From Paracoccaceae bacterium (GTDB taxonomy: Bacteria; Pseudomonadota; Alphaproteobacteria; Rhodobacterales; Rhodobacteraceae): 64,000 nucleotides of DNA. This document shows positions 33,272 to 41,459 of this stretch, piece by piece. A program made the position numbers and the translations under genes. The stretch spans positions 310,001-374,000 of the forward strand of contig JACKKD010000001.1 of the NCBI GenBank assembly GCA_020637675.1, given 5' to 3'. Positions within the stretch are counted from its first letter, which is position 1; every line of letters starts with the position of its first letter. The notes under the pieces are model-generated. The model was not told the DNA's origin. It searched no databases and was given only the letters and a program-made list of their open reading frames with translations.

Positions 33272-33868
33272 ATGCCCGTTGAGCCGCCCGACCTCATCGC
33301 CCTCGTCGGCTCGCGCATCTGCCACGACCTTATCAGCCCGCTCGGCGCGATCGGCAACGGGGTCGAGTTGCTGATGATGTCGGGCAACGGTCCGGGCCCG
33401 GAACTCGCGCTGATTTCGGAAAGCGTGACGAATGCCAATGCCCGCATCCGCTTCTTCCGCATCTCGTTCGGCGCGGCAGCACCGGGCCAGGGCGTGGCGC
33501 GGGCCGAGGTTCGGTCGATTCTTGACGACATGACGCGGGGCGGCCGGCTCAAGATCGACTGGGATCTCGCCGGAGACGCCGCCCGCACCGAGGTGAAGCT
33601 GGCCTTCCTCGCGATCCAGTGCCTCGAAAGCGCGCTCCCCTTCGGCGGCCGGATTCGCGTCAGCGCGGATGGCGGTCGCTGGCAGATCGGGGCGGAGGCG
33701 CCGCGGCTGAAGGTCGATCCGCCGCTCTGAGAGCGGCTCAGGGGTGCCGGAACGGCCGAGGTCACGGCCGCTCAGGTGCAGTTCGCGCTTCTGCCCATGG
33801 AGCTTGCACGGCAGCGCCGCAGCCTCGCGCTCCGGCTCGACGACACCGCCATCGCCCTGCATTACTGA
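33272..33868 (+). pseudogene. chpT: Histidine phosphotransferase ChpT interrupted by TGA
   Basis: ChpT passes phosphate from CckA to CtrA. The start is typical (VGSRICHDLISPLGAIGNG, phosphorylated His18), and residues 19-152 continue the DHp and ATPase-like domains. At 33728-33730 an in-frame TGA stops translation after residue 152. The same frame then continues for 45 sense codons to TGA 33866-33868 with clear C-terminal ChpT sequence (TAAQVQFALLP). TGA stands where the family normally has Trp, so a TGG-to-TGA change is the simplest explanation. Either a nonsense mutation or a sequence error; if real, the product lacks its last strand-helix region. Confidence 0.85.
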
Positions 33869-33871
33869 GGG

Positions 33872-35140
33872 TCAGGCGCGGATAGTGCCGTCGCCGGTCA
33901 CGAGATACTTGAAGCTCGTCAGCTGCTCGGCGCCCACCGGTCCGCGCGCGTGCAGCTTGCCGGTGGCGATGCCGATCTCGGCCCCCATGCCGAACTCGCC
34001 GCCGTCGGCGAACTGGGTCGATGCGTTGCGCATCAGGATCGCCGAATCGAGCCGCTGGAAGAAGCGTTCCGCCGTCGCGTCGTTCTCGGTGAGGATCGCC
34101 TCGGTGTGGTTCGACCCGTGGCGGCGGATGTGGGCGATGGCGGCATCGACATCATCGACGACCCTGGCCGCGATGATCATGTCGAGGAACTCGCGCCCGA
34201 AATCGCTCTCCGCGGCGGCCTTGGTCCCGACCAGTCCCTCGGCCCGCACCTCCACCCCCGCGGCCATGAGGTCGTCGACGAGCCGTTGTCCGAGCCCCGC
34301 CGCGATCTCGCGGTGGACAAGCAGGCATTCGGCCGCGCCACAGATGCCGGCGCGTCGGGTCTTGGCGTTCAGGACCACGCGCCGCGCCTTTTCGGGGTCC
34401 GCATCCTTGTCGACATAGACGTGACAGATGCCCTCGAGATGGGCGAAGACCGGCACCCGCGCCTCTGCCTGCACGAGGCCCACGAGGCCCTTGCCACCGC
34501 GCGGCACGATCACGTCGATATGCTCCACGGCGGCCAGCATCGCGCTGACGGCGGCACGGTCCCGGGTCGGCACCAGCTGGATGGCGGCCTCGGGCAGCCC
34601 GGCCGACTTCAGTCCGGCAACGAGGCAGGCGTGGATGGCGCGGGAGGAGTGGAAGCTTTCCGAGCCGCCGCGCAGGATCACCGCATTGCCGGACTTCAGG
34701 CACAGCGCCCCGGCGTCGGCCGTCACGTTCGGCCGGCTCTCGTAGATGACGCCGACGACGCCGAGGGGTGTGCGCACCCGCTCGATATGCAGCCCCGAGG
34801 GCATGTCCCAGGCGGCGATGACCTCGCCCACCGGGTCCTTCTGGGCGGCCACCGCCCTGAGCCCCGCCACGATGGCGCCGATACGCGCCTCGTCGAGAAG
34901 CAGCCGGTCCATCATTGCTGCCGACAGCCCCTTTTCGCGGCCATGGGCGAGGTCCTCGGCATTGGCCGCCATGACCTCCTCCCGCGCCGCACAGAGCGCG
35001 TCGGCGGCCGCCAGAAGGGCCGCCCGCTTGGCCTCGGCAGGTGCGAAGGCGAGCTCTGCCGCAGCCGCGCGCGCCGCCCGGCCGAGCCGGGCCATCATCG
35101 CAGGAACGTCACCCATTTCCTTCGTTTCCAAGACTTTCAT
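33872..35140 (-). CDS. proA: Gamma-glutamyl phosphate reductase
   Basis: ProA reduces gamma-glutamyl phosphate to glutamate semialdehyde, the second step of proline synthesis. The 422-residue aldehyde-dehydrogenase-fold enzyme has the catalytic Cys in RRAGICGAAECLLV and the NADP-binding RGGSESFHSSRAI region. It lies 42 bases downstream of proB on the same strand, so the kinase and reductase can form their complex from one transcript. Its 3' end is only 3 bases from that of chpT. Confidence 0.96.
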   Translation of the reverse strand: MKVLETKEMGDVPAMMARLGRAARAAAAELAFAPAEAKRAALLAAADALCAAREEVMAANAEDLAHGREKGLSAAMMDRLLLDEARIGAIVAGLRAVAAQKDPVGEVIAAWDMPSGLHIERVRTPLGVVGVIYESRPNVTADAGALCLKSGNAVILRGGSESFHSSRAIHACLVAGLKSAGLPEAAIQLVPTRDRAAVSAMLAAVEHIDVIVPRGGKGLVGLVQAEARVPVFAHLEGICHVYVDKDADPEKARRVVLNAKTRRAGICGAAECLLVHREIAAGLGQRLVDDLMAAGVEVRAEGLVGTKAAAESDFGREFLDMIIAARVVDDVDAAIAHIRRHGSNHTEAILTENDATAERFFQRLDSAILMRNASTQFADGGEFGMGAEIGIATGKLHARGPVGAEQLTSFKYLVTGDGTIRA

Positions 35141-35182
35141 CGTGGCGCAGCACCCCCTGCCAGAAGCATCCGCAGCGCGGGC

Positions 35183-36298
35183 CTAGCGCGCCATGTCATC
35201 GCGGTGCACCATCGGTCCGCGTCCCGCATAGCCCAGAACGCCCTCGATGTCACCCGACCGCCGGCCGGCTATGGCCCGAGCCTCGACGGCGGTGTAGCGC
35301 ACCAGGCCCCTGGCCAGTGCCTCGCCGCCAGGGCCGAGGATGACCACCGGATCGCCGCGCCCGAACGCGCCCGAGACAGCCGTCACGCCTGCAGGCAGCA
35401 GCGACTTGCCCTGCGCCAGCGCGGTGACGGCGCCTGCATCGAGCCTGAGTTCCCCGCGCGGCTTCATCGCCGCGATCCAGCGCTTGCGGGCCACTTGCGG
35501 CGTACCCTCGGCGAGAAACCAGGTCGCGGCCGCCCCCACCGCGAGCGCCGCAAGCGGCCGCAGGACGGACCCTTCCATGATGACCATGGCGCAGCCTCCG
35601 GCGACCGCCGTCTTCGCCGCCATCAGCTTCGTCTTCATGCCGCCCTTCGAGAGACCGGAAACGGGATCGCCCGCCATTGCCTCGATCGCAGGCGTTATCC
35701 TGTCAATGACATCAAAGCGTTGCGCCGCGGGGTTCAGCTTCGGATTGTCCGAGTAGAACCCGTCCACGTCGCTCAGGAGCACGAGCTGGTCCGCCCCCAC
35801 CGTGACCGCGATCTGCGCCGCAAGCCGGTCGTTGTCACCGAAGCGGATCTCGTCGGTCGCAACGGTGTCGTTCTCGTTGACGATCGGCACGACGCCGAGA
35901 CCGAGGAGGGTCTCCATCGTCGCGCGGCTGTTGAGGTAACGGCGGCGGTCCTCGGTGTCCTCGAGCGTGACCAGCACCTGCCCGGCGGTCAGCCGGTGCG
36001 GCGCCAGCACCTCTTCGTAGGCGCGGGCGAGCCGGATCTGGCCCACGGCGGCGGCCGCCTGGCTCTGGTCGAGCGTGAGGGCGCCGGCGGGCAGACCCAG
36101 GACACGCCGGCCGAGCGCGATGGAACCGGAGGACACCAGGATCACGTCGGCGCCCCGGGCCTTGGCCTGCGCCACATCGGCGGCGAGCCCCTCGAGCCAG
36201 CCGCGCCGGAGACCGCCCGCCGGATCGACAAGGAGCGCGGAGCCGATCTTGACGACAAGCCGCCGCGCGGCCGCGATGTCCGGCGTCAGGGTCGCCAT
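35183..36298 (-). CDS. proB: Glutamate 5-kinase
   Basis: ProB phosphorylates glutamate and is the feedback-inhibited entry to proline. The 371-residue protein has the amino-acid-kinase domain (VVKIGSALLVD, VSSGSIALGRRVLGL, VGADQLVLLSDVDGFY, GGMKTKLMAAKTA) and a C-terminal PUA domain from about residue 280. ATG 36298 lies within the end of obgE, a 13-base overlap, so it is coupled to the GTPase gene upstream. Confidence 0.96.
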   Translation of the reverse strand: MATLTPDIAAARRLVVKIGSALLVDPAGGLRRGWLEGLAADVAQAKARGADVILVSSGSIALGRRVLGLPAGALTLDQSQAAAAVGQIRLARAYEEVLAPHRLTAGQVLVTLEDTEDRRRYLNSRATMETLLGLGVVPIVNENDTVATDEIRFGDNDRLAAQIAVTVGADQLVLLSDVDGFYSDNPKLNPAAQRFDVIDRITPAIEAMAGDPVSGLSKGGMKTKLMAAKTAVAGGCAMVIMEGSVLRPLAALAVGAAATWFLAEGTPQVARKRWIAAMKPRGELRLDAGAVTALAQGKSLLPAGVTAVSGAFGRGDPVVILGPGGEALARGLVRYTAVEARAIAGRRSGDIEGVLGYAGRGPMVHRDDMAR

Positions 36299-37314
36299 TC
36301 CCGCTCCTCGGGCGCGGCTTCGCGCCGGCCCTCGGCGATGATCGAGAGCAGCGCGCGCAGCACTTCCTGCACGCCTGCGCCGGAAACGCCGGAGATGAGG
36401 TGAACGGGGCCGCCGGCCACCTTTTCGAGACTGCGGCGCCGGTTCGCGAGGGTCTTCGCGTCGAGTGCGTCGACCTTGTTCAGCGCCGTGATCCGCGGCT
36501 TGGCCACGAGGTCCTCGGAATAGGCTTCGAGTTCCTGCAGGATCGTCCGGTAGTCCCTTGCGATCGTTGAGGAAGTTCCGTCAACGAGATGCAGGAGGAC
36601 GGCGCAGCGTTCGACATGGCCCAGGAAGAGGTCGCCAAGGCCCCGCCCCTCCGACGCGCCCTCGATGAGGCCGGGGATGTCGGCCATGACGAATTCCTTG
36701 CCGTCGATCCCGACGACGCCGAGGTTCGGCACCAGCGTGGTGAAGGGATAGTCCGCGATCTTCGGCCGCGCATTCGAGACGGCGGCAAGCAAGGTGCTCT
36801 TCCCGGCATTCGGCAGCCCCACGAGCCCCGCATCGGCGATCAGCTTGAGCCTGAGCCAGATCGTGCGCTCCACCCCCGGCTGGCCGGGATTGGCGCGCGA
36901 CGGAGCCCGGTTGGTCGAGGACTTGAAGCGCAGGTTGCCCCAGCCGCCGTTGCCGCCCTGCGCCAGAAGCACGCGCTGGCCGGACTCGGTGAGGTCGGCG
37001 ATCAGCGTCTCCTCGTCCTCGTCGATGATCTCGGTGCCGACGGGCACCTTCAGCACGATGTCCTCGCCCGACTTGCCGGTCCGCTGGCTGCCCATGCCGG
37101 GCTGGCCGTTCTTGGCGAAGAAATGCTGCTGGTAGCGGAAGTCGATGAGCGTGTTCAGCCCCTCCACCGCCTCGGCCCAGACCGAGCCGCCATTGCCGCC
37201 GTCGCCGCCGTCCGGCCCGCCGAACTCGATGAACTTCTCCCGCCGGAAGCTTGAACAGCCCGCGCCGCCGCCGCCGGAACGGATATAGACCTTGGCGAGA
37301 TCGAGAAACTTCAT
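36286..37314 (-). CDS. obgE: Obg GTPase (ribosome assembly/stress)
   Basis: The 342-residue protein has the glycine-rich Obg domain at about residues 1-158 (IRSGGGGAGCSSFRREKF) and the G domain with P-loop GLPNAGKSTLL, switch DIPGLIEGASEG and NKVD. The long acidic C-terminal domain of some Obg proteins is absent. Obg acts in 50S assembly and the stringent response. In many bacteria rplU-rpmA precede it; here they do not, and proB-proA follow instead. ATG 37314 is the family start. Confidence 0.95.
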   Translation of the reverse strand: MKFLDLAKVYIRSGGGGAGCSSFRREKFIEFGGPDGGDGGNGGSVWAEAVEGLNTLIDFRYQQHFFAKNGQPGMGSQRTGKSGEDIVLKVPVGTEIIDEDEETLIADLTESGQRVLLAQGGNGGWGNLRFKSSTNRAPSRANPGQPGVERTIWLRLKLIADAGLVGLPNAGKSTLLAAVSNARPKIADYPFTTLVPNLGVVGIDGKEFVMADIPGLIEGASEGRGLGDLFLGHVERCAVLLHLVDGTSSTIARDYRTILQELEAYSEDLVAKPRITALNKVDALDAKTLANRRRSLEKVAGGPVHLISGVSGAGVQEVLRALLSIIAEGRREAAPEEREWRP

Positions 37315-37627
37315 GGGCGGGCTTTCCTGCGGTCTGTCAGGCGATAGAGCCTGGCGCCGGATTCCGCAAGACCGGGGCGATTCTGCCCGCCGGGTGCCCG
37401 CGATGCGCGCCGAACGTGCAAATGCGGCGGCGAAGGGTCGCGCCGCGCCTTGGCGTCGAAACAAATCCCCGCGCCGGCCTCAATCTTGCCACAACCTGAA
37501 GTATAAATCGGTGTTGTTAACGTGCTGGAAAGAAATGCCCTCCAGTCTGGGCAGCGTCACCGGGCAGCCGACCGCCCTCAACCCATCCGAACCGGTCGGG
37601 GAGCCGGGCACTCACGGAGAACCTGAG
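37315..37627. other. Gene-free region between obgE and a small gene
   Basis: These 313 bases separate the divergent starts of obgE and the 64-codon gene at 37628. I see no convincing coding frame, tRNA or riboswitch. The left two thirds is GC-rich; the right third is AT-richer and includes a TATAAA (37502-37507) and a GTTAAC. A small inverted repeat CTGGA/TCCAG lies near 37525-37545. It presumably holds both promoters, but I could not pair a good -35 with the TATAAA. Confidence 0.5.
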
Positions 37628-37822
37628 ATGAGCCTTTACGACATCGCCGGCGCCTACCAGAGCCAGTCGATCCAGCGCCCGTCCAGCCGCGGCTTGATCG
37701 CGTCGCTCTTCGCCGCCCTCCGCGGCTCGCACGATGCCGTCCCTTCCGTGATGGTCGAGGATCCGAACGAGGCGAAGCATCGCCGGCGCGAGCAGGGCTA
37801 TCTCATGGACATCGGCATCTGA
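37628..37822 (+). CDS. Small hypothetical protein
   Basis: A 64-residue protein (MSLYDIAGAYQSQSIQRPSS, middle GLIASLFAALRG, end GYLMDIGI). A GGAGA seven bases before ATG 37628 supports translation. There is no signal; one short hydrophobic helix is followed by a charged stretch (EAKHRRREQG). It vaguely recalls small DUF1127-like proteins in size and base composition, but the signature is missing. The function is unknown. Confidence 0.6.
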   Translation: MSLYDIAGAYQSQSIQRPSSRGLIASLFAALRGSHDAVPSVMVEDPNEAKHRRREQGYLMDIGI

Positions 37823-37897
37823 ACCGACAGGCACCGGCGCAAGGCCGGTGCGACGCACCCGGTCCGCGGGCATCTCGGCCTCCGGACATGCAGGCTG

Positions 37898-37924
37898 GCG
37901 GCCCTTCGGGGCCGCTTTCGCTTT
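37898..37924 (+). terminator. Terminator with UUCG loop
   Basis: A seven-base-pair GCGGCCC/GGGCCGC stem with a stable TTCG loop is followed by TTTCGCTTT. It lies between the 64-codon gene and trmFO. A second hairpin without T-run (GCACCGGC/GCCGGTGC) sits at 37831-37851. Confidence 0.6.
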
Positions 37925-37985
37925 CCGGGGCCCGCGCGGTCCCTCCGCCTTTTCAATCGTCGTGCGGCGGACTACATCACGGGCG

Positions 37986-39326
37986 ATGAGCGCAAGACTT
38001 CACATCGTCGGCGGCGGAATGGCCGGATCGGAGGCCGCCTGGCAGGCGGCCGCGATGGGTGTTCCCGTCACCCTTCACGAAATGCGGCCCCGTGTCGGCA
38101 CCTTCGCCCACCGCACCGGCGACTTCGCCGAGATGGTCTGTTCCAACTCCTTCCGCTCGGACGACCACGAAAAGAACGCCGTGGGACTGCTCCACTGGGA
38201 GATGCGGGAGGCGGGCGGGCTCGTCATCGGAATGGCCGACCGCCACCGCCTGCCCGCGGGCGGGGCACTCGCCGTCGACCGTGACCCCTTCGCGGCGGCT
38301 GTAACGGCGGCACTGCGCGCTCATCCCCTGATCGAGGTCGCGGAGGGCGAGGTCACCGCACTTCCTGGCGACGGGCAGTGGATCATCGCCACCGGCCCCC
38401 TCACCTCCGGCGCGCTCGCCGCGGCGATCCGGGCCGAGACCGGCGCCGACAACCTCGCCTTTTTCGACGCCATCGCCCCCATCGTCCATGCCGGGACGGT
38501 CGACATGTCGGTTGCCTGGGCGCAGTCGCGCTATGACAAGGGCGAGACCGAGGCGGAGCGGCGCGCCTATCTCAACTGCCCGATGACCAAAGCGGAGTAC
38601 GAGGCCTTCGTCGACGCGCTCCTCGCCGCCGACAAGACCGAGTTCCGCGAGGGCGAGACCGCCGGCTACTTCGACGGCTGCCTGCCGATCGAGGTCATGG
38701 CGAGCCGCGGCCGCGACACGCTGCGCTTCGGGCCGATGAAGCCCGTGGGACTGACCAACGCCCACCGGCCGGAGGTCAAGCCCTACGCCGTCGTCCAGCT
38801 CAGGCGCGACAACGCGATGGGTACGCTCTACAACATCGTCGGTTTCCAGACCAAGATGAAGTATGGCGCGCAGGTCGATGTTTTCAGGATGATTCCCGGC
38901 CTTCAGAACGCCGGTTTCGCGCGCCTTGGCGGCATCCACCGCAACACCTTCATCAACGCGCCGGCTCTGCTCGACGACCGGCTGCGGCTGAGATCGCGGC
39001 CCGGCATCCGCTTTGCCGGTCAGATCACCGGGGTCGAGGGCTATGTCGAAAGCGCCGCGATGGGGCTCCTCGCGGGCCGGATGGCGGCGGCCCAGATCCT
39101 CGGCCGAGACCTCGCGCCGCCGCCGCCCGAGACCGCCATGGGCGCGCTCGTCCACCACATCACCGGCGGCGCCGAGGTAAGGACCTTCCAGCCGATGAAC
39201 GTCAACTTCGGCCTCTTCCCGCCGATCGACGCGAAGGGCGGCCGCAAGGGTCGGAAGGATCGCTACCGCGCCTATACCGACCGGGCAAAAACCGTTTTTG
39301 TGGAATGGCTTGCCGGGCAGGGTTGA
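37986..39326 (+). CDS. trmFO: tRNA (uracil-54-C5)-methyltransferase, folate-dependent
   Basis: TrmFO makes ribothymidine-54 in tRNA using methylenetetrahydrofolate and FAD. The 446-residue flavoprotein starts with the FAD loop IVGGGMAGSEAAWQAA. Family stretches are VCSNSFRSDD, YLNCPMTKAEYEAFV, GCLPIEVMASRG and the C-terminal MNVNFGLFPP. The last base of its TGA is the first base of the gluQ ATG. ATG 37986 is the family start; the open frame upstream is not conserved in type. Confidence 0.95.
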   Translation: MSARLHIVGGGMAGSEAAWQAAAMGVPVTLHEMRPRVGTFAHRTGDFAEMVCSNSFRSDDHEKNAVGLLHWEMREAGGLVIGMADRHRLPAGGALAVDRDPFAAAVTAALRAHPLIEVAEGEVTALPGDGQWIIATGPLTSGALAAAIRAETGADNLAFFDAIAPIVHAGTVDMSVAWAQSRYDKGETEAERRAYLNCPMTKAEYEAFVDALLAADKTEFREGETAGYFDGCLPIEVMASRGRDTLRFGPMKPVGLTNAHRPEVKPYAVVQLRRDNAMGTLYNIVGFQTKMKYGAQVDVFRMIPGLQNAGFARLGGIHRNTFINAPALLDDRLRLRSRPGIRFAGQITGVEGYVESAAMGLLAGRMAAAQILGRDLAPPPPETAMGALVHHITGGAEVRTFQPMNVNFGLFPPIDAKGGRKGRKDRYRAYTDRAKTVFVEWLAGQG

Positions 39327-40162
39327 TGCGCACGCGCTTCGCACCCTCGCCGACCGGTCCGCTGCACCTCGGCCACGCCTTTTCCGCGATCCTCGCCCAT
39401 GACATGGCGCGCGCGGCGGGCGGAGAATTCCTTCTCAGGATGGAGAACACCGATCTCGAGCGATCGCGACCTGAATGGGAGGCCCTGATCCTGGCAGACC
39501 TCGCCTGGCTCGGCCTCGACTGGGACGGCCCCGTGCACCGGCAGTCGGACCATCTCGCCGCGTACAATGCCCGGCTCGACTCCCTCGGCCCCCGTGGATT
39601 GATCTACCCCTGCTCCTGCAGCCGCGGCGACATCCGCGCCGTCCTCTCGGCCCCGCAGGAGGGCGTGGCCCATTCCCTCTATCCCGGCACGTGCCGCGGG
39701 CGGGAGATGGCGGGCCGCCAACCCGGCGATGCGCTGCGGCTCGACCTCGACCGCGCGCTCGCCGCGCTCGATCCCGAAACGCTCGTCTTCATCGAGACCG
39801 GCCCGGCCCACGCCGGCGTCCACCGGGTCGATCCCGAGGCCGCGCGCCGCACCTTCGGCGACGTGGTTCTCGGCCGGAAAGGGGACGGGATCGTCGCCTA
39901 TTTCCTCGCCTCGGCCTTCGATGACGCCGACCAGGGCATCACGCATGTGATCCGCGGCGAGGATCTCTTCGCATTCACCCCGATCCAGGTGATTCTCCAG
40001 CGCCTTCTCGGCCTGCCGACCCCCGTCTACCACCACCACCGGCTGATCCGGGACGAGACTGGCAAGCGGCTCGCCAAGCGCGACGACGCGCGCGCGATCC
40101 GCAAGTACCGGGACGAGGGCGTTACGCCGGCCGAGATCCGCCGCCTGATCGGGCTCGCCTGA
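39326..40162 (+). CDS. gluQ: Glutamyl-Q tRNA(Asp) synthetase
   Basis: GluQRS attaches glutamate to the queuosine of tRNA(Asp). The 278-residue protein is a truncated GluRS catalytic domain with no anticodon-binding domain: TRFAPSPTGPLHLGHA (HIGH-like), a zinc knuckle (CSC, then Y and C in YPGTC) and GKRLAKRDDA (KLSK-like). ATG 39326 overlaps trmFO by one base, so two tRNA-modification genes are coupled here. Confidence 0.93.
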   Translation: MRTRFAPSPTGPLHLGHAFSAILAHDMARAAGGEFLLRMENTDLERSRPEWEALILADLAWLGLDWDGPVHRQSDHLAAYNARLDSLGPRGLIYPCSCSRGDIRAVLSAPQEGVAHSLYPGTCRGREMAGRQPGDALRLDLDRALAALDPETLVFIETGPAHAGVHRVDPEAARRTFGDVVLGRKGDGIVAYFLASAFDDADQGITHVIRGEDLFAFTPIQVILQRLLGLPTPVYHHHRLIRDETGKRLAKRDDARAIRKYRDEGVTPAEIRRLIGLA

Positions 40163-40215
40163 CGCCGAATTCATTGTGGTCCAAATACTCCCGCCGGAGG
40201 CTCTCGCCGCCGCCG

Positions 40216-40575
40216 CTACGCCTCGGGGCGCAGGATCTCCACCTCGGCGCCGTCACGCACGGCGGTGTAGAAGCAGGACCGCCGGTTGGTGTGGCAGGCC
40301 GGCCCTTCCTGCTCGACCAGCACCAGGAGGCAGTCGCGGTCGCAGTCCACCCGCATCTCCGTCAGCCGCTGCACATGGCCCGAGGTCTCGCCCTTGACCC
40401 AGAAGGCCTGCCGCGACCGCGACCAGTAGGTGACGCGCCCGGTCCCAAGCGTCCGCGCCACCGCCCCGGCGTTCATCCAGGCCAGCATCAGGACCTCGCC
40501 CGAGGCATGATCCTGTGCGATCACCGGGATGAGGCCACGGGCATCGTAGACCAGTGTCGAAGGGTCGAAGGGCAT
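40216..40575 (-). CDS. hisI: Phosphoribosyl-AMP cyclohydrolase
   Basis: HisI opens the purine ring of PR-AMP, the third step of histidine synthesis. The 119-residue enzyme is not fused to HisE. Zinc and magnesium ligands are visible in RVDCDRDCLLVL and GPACHTNRRSCFY. The gene stands apart from other his genes. ATG 40575 is the family start and lies 79 bases from the divergent NifU-like gene. Confidence 0.95.
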   Translation of the reverse strand: MPFDPSTLVYDARGLIPVIAQDHASGEVLMLAWMNAGAVARTLGTGRVTYWSRSRQAFWVKGETSGHVQRLTEMRVDCDRDCLLVLVEQEGPACHTNRRSCFYTAVRDGAEVEILRPEA

Positions 40576-40654
40576 CCGTCCGGCTTCCTTTCGCGCGGCT
40601 TTGCGCCTATCTAGACTCCAGACGCCGGCGGGGAAAGCCCCGGGGGGAGTGCCG

Positions 40655-41098
40655 ATGAGCGACAGCGACCTCATTCACCTCTATTCCAAGCGCATCCTCG
40701 CGCTCGCAGCCGACATACCGCATCTTCGTCGGCTGGAGCATCCGACAGCGACGGTGCGCAAGCGCTCGCCGCTCTGCGGGTCCACCGTCACGGTCGATGT
40801 CGCGGTGACGGACGGCCGCATCGTCGAGTTCGGCCAGGACGTGAAGGCCTGCGCGCTCGGCCAGGCCTCGGCGGCGATCGCGGGGGCGCAGATGATCGGC
40901 CGGACGCGCGCCGAGGTCGAGCGCGCGCGCGACGAGCTTCGCGCCATGCTCAAGGAAGGCGGGCCCGTGCCGACGGCGCCCTTCGCCGGTTACGAGGTGC
41001 TGGAGCCCGCGCGCGACTACAAGAACCGGCACGCCTCGATCCTCCTTGTTCTCGAAGCGACGGCCGAGGCCATGGCCGCGGCCGAAGCGGCCGCCTGA
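40655..41098 (+). CDS. NifU-like iron-sulfur cluster scaffold protein
   Basis: A 147-residue IscU/NifU N-terminal-fold protein. Two conserved cluster-ligand cysteines are seen (RSPLCGSTV and VKACALGQAS). The third, normally in RxKCA, is replaced by His in YKNRHASIL, a variant I associate with alphaproteobacterial members. An Ala/Glu-rich tail ends it. GGGGGGAG lies upstream of ATG 40655. No isc or suf genes are adjacent. Confidence 0.82.
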   Translation: MSDSDLIHLYSKRILALAADIPHLRRLEHPTATVRKRSPLCGSTVTVDVAVTDGRIVEFGQDVKACALGQASAAIAGAQMIGRTRAEVERARDELRAMLKEGGPVPTAPFAGYEVLEPARDYKNRHASILLVLEATAEAMAAAEAAA

Positions 41099-41114
41099 CA
41101 CCCTTCCGGACAAG

Positions 41115-41144
41115 AAAAAACGCCGCCTTCCGGAGAAGGCGGCG
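41115..41144 (-). terminator. Terminator of the small membrane-peptide gene
   Basis: On the minus strand a nine-base-pair CGCCGCCTT/AAGGCGGCG stem with a six-base loop ends in TTTTTT. It lies about 104 bases beyond the small gene's stop and also faces the end of the convergent NifU-like gene. Confidence 0.88.
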
Positions 41145-41247
41145 AGGCAGGCGATTGCCGGGGGACCGGACGCGTGGCTCTGGCAGAGCCGGGGACTGGG
41201 GACAGGCGCGAAACCGGACGGCGAACCGCGAGGCAGAAGCGGACAGG

Positions 41248-41370
41248 TCAGAGAAACGACGGCAGGTGCAGTGCCACGAAAAGCATCGCGACGAGGGAGA
41301 GAACCCCGGCCGCATCCTGAACAAGCGTGCCGCGCGCGCGGATGAGGGCGGATTTCACTTCCCGTGCCAT
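41248..41370 (-). CDS. 40-residue membrane peptide, predicted SOS-regulated
   Basis: A 40-codon gene encoding a short basic N-terminus (MAREVKSALIRARGT, four basic residues), then a hydrophobic helix over about residues 19-40 (AAGVLSLVAMLFVALHLP). It is predicted to sit in the inner membrane with the N-terminus inside. A GGAGG lies six bases before the ATG, and a strong terminator follows. A GTTC-N7-GTTC LexA box is upstream. I do not recognise a family. Short SOS-induced membrane peptides elsewhere include SidA (division block) and TisB (depolarisation); similarity is in kind, not in sequence. Confidence 0.75.
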   Translation of the reverse strand: MAREVKSALIRARGTLVQDAAGVLSLVAMLFVALHLPSFL

Positions 41371-41425
41371 GAGCAACCTCCACAGATGTTATCTCTTTGT
41401 TCTCATGTTCGAAACGATTCGTAAA

Positions 41426-41440
41426 GAACTTTCAGAGAAC
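41426..41440 (-). promoter_or_regulatory. LexA (SOS) box
   Basis: On the minus strand GTTC-TCTGAAA-GTTC exactly matches the GTTC-N7-GTTC operator of alphaproteobacterial LexA. It lies 55 bases before the ATG of the 40-residue peptide. A third GTTC lies 6 bases farther upstream (41447-41450). The box is downstream of the recG stop, so the small gene can be transcribed on its own. Confidence 0.72.
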
Positions 41441-41459
41441 ATCCGCGAACGAAAACGGC

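Noticed and set aside
33728..33730. TGA in chpT read as selenocysteine
   Set aside because: No selenocysteine insertion element is apparent, ChpT is not a selenoprotein, and the expected residue is Trp, one base from TGA. The SelO in this window does not imply Sec use.
37831..37851. Eight-base-pair hairpin after the 64-codon gene as a terminator
   Set aside because: The stem is good, but no T-run follows; the UUCG hairpin at 37898 is the better candidate.
40163..40215. Short intergenic segment GGTCCAAATACTCCCGCCGGAGGC as a dispersed repeat
   Set aside because: It looks like a small repeat seen in Rhodobacteraceae, but only one copy occurs in this window, so it cannot be shown here.
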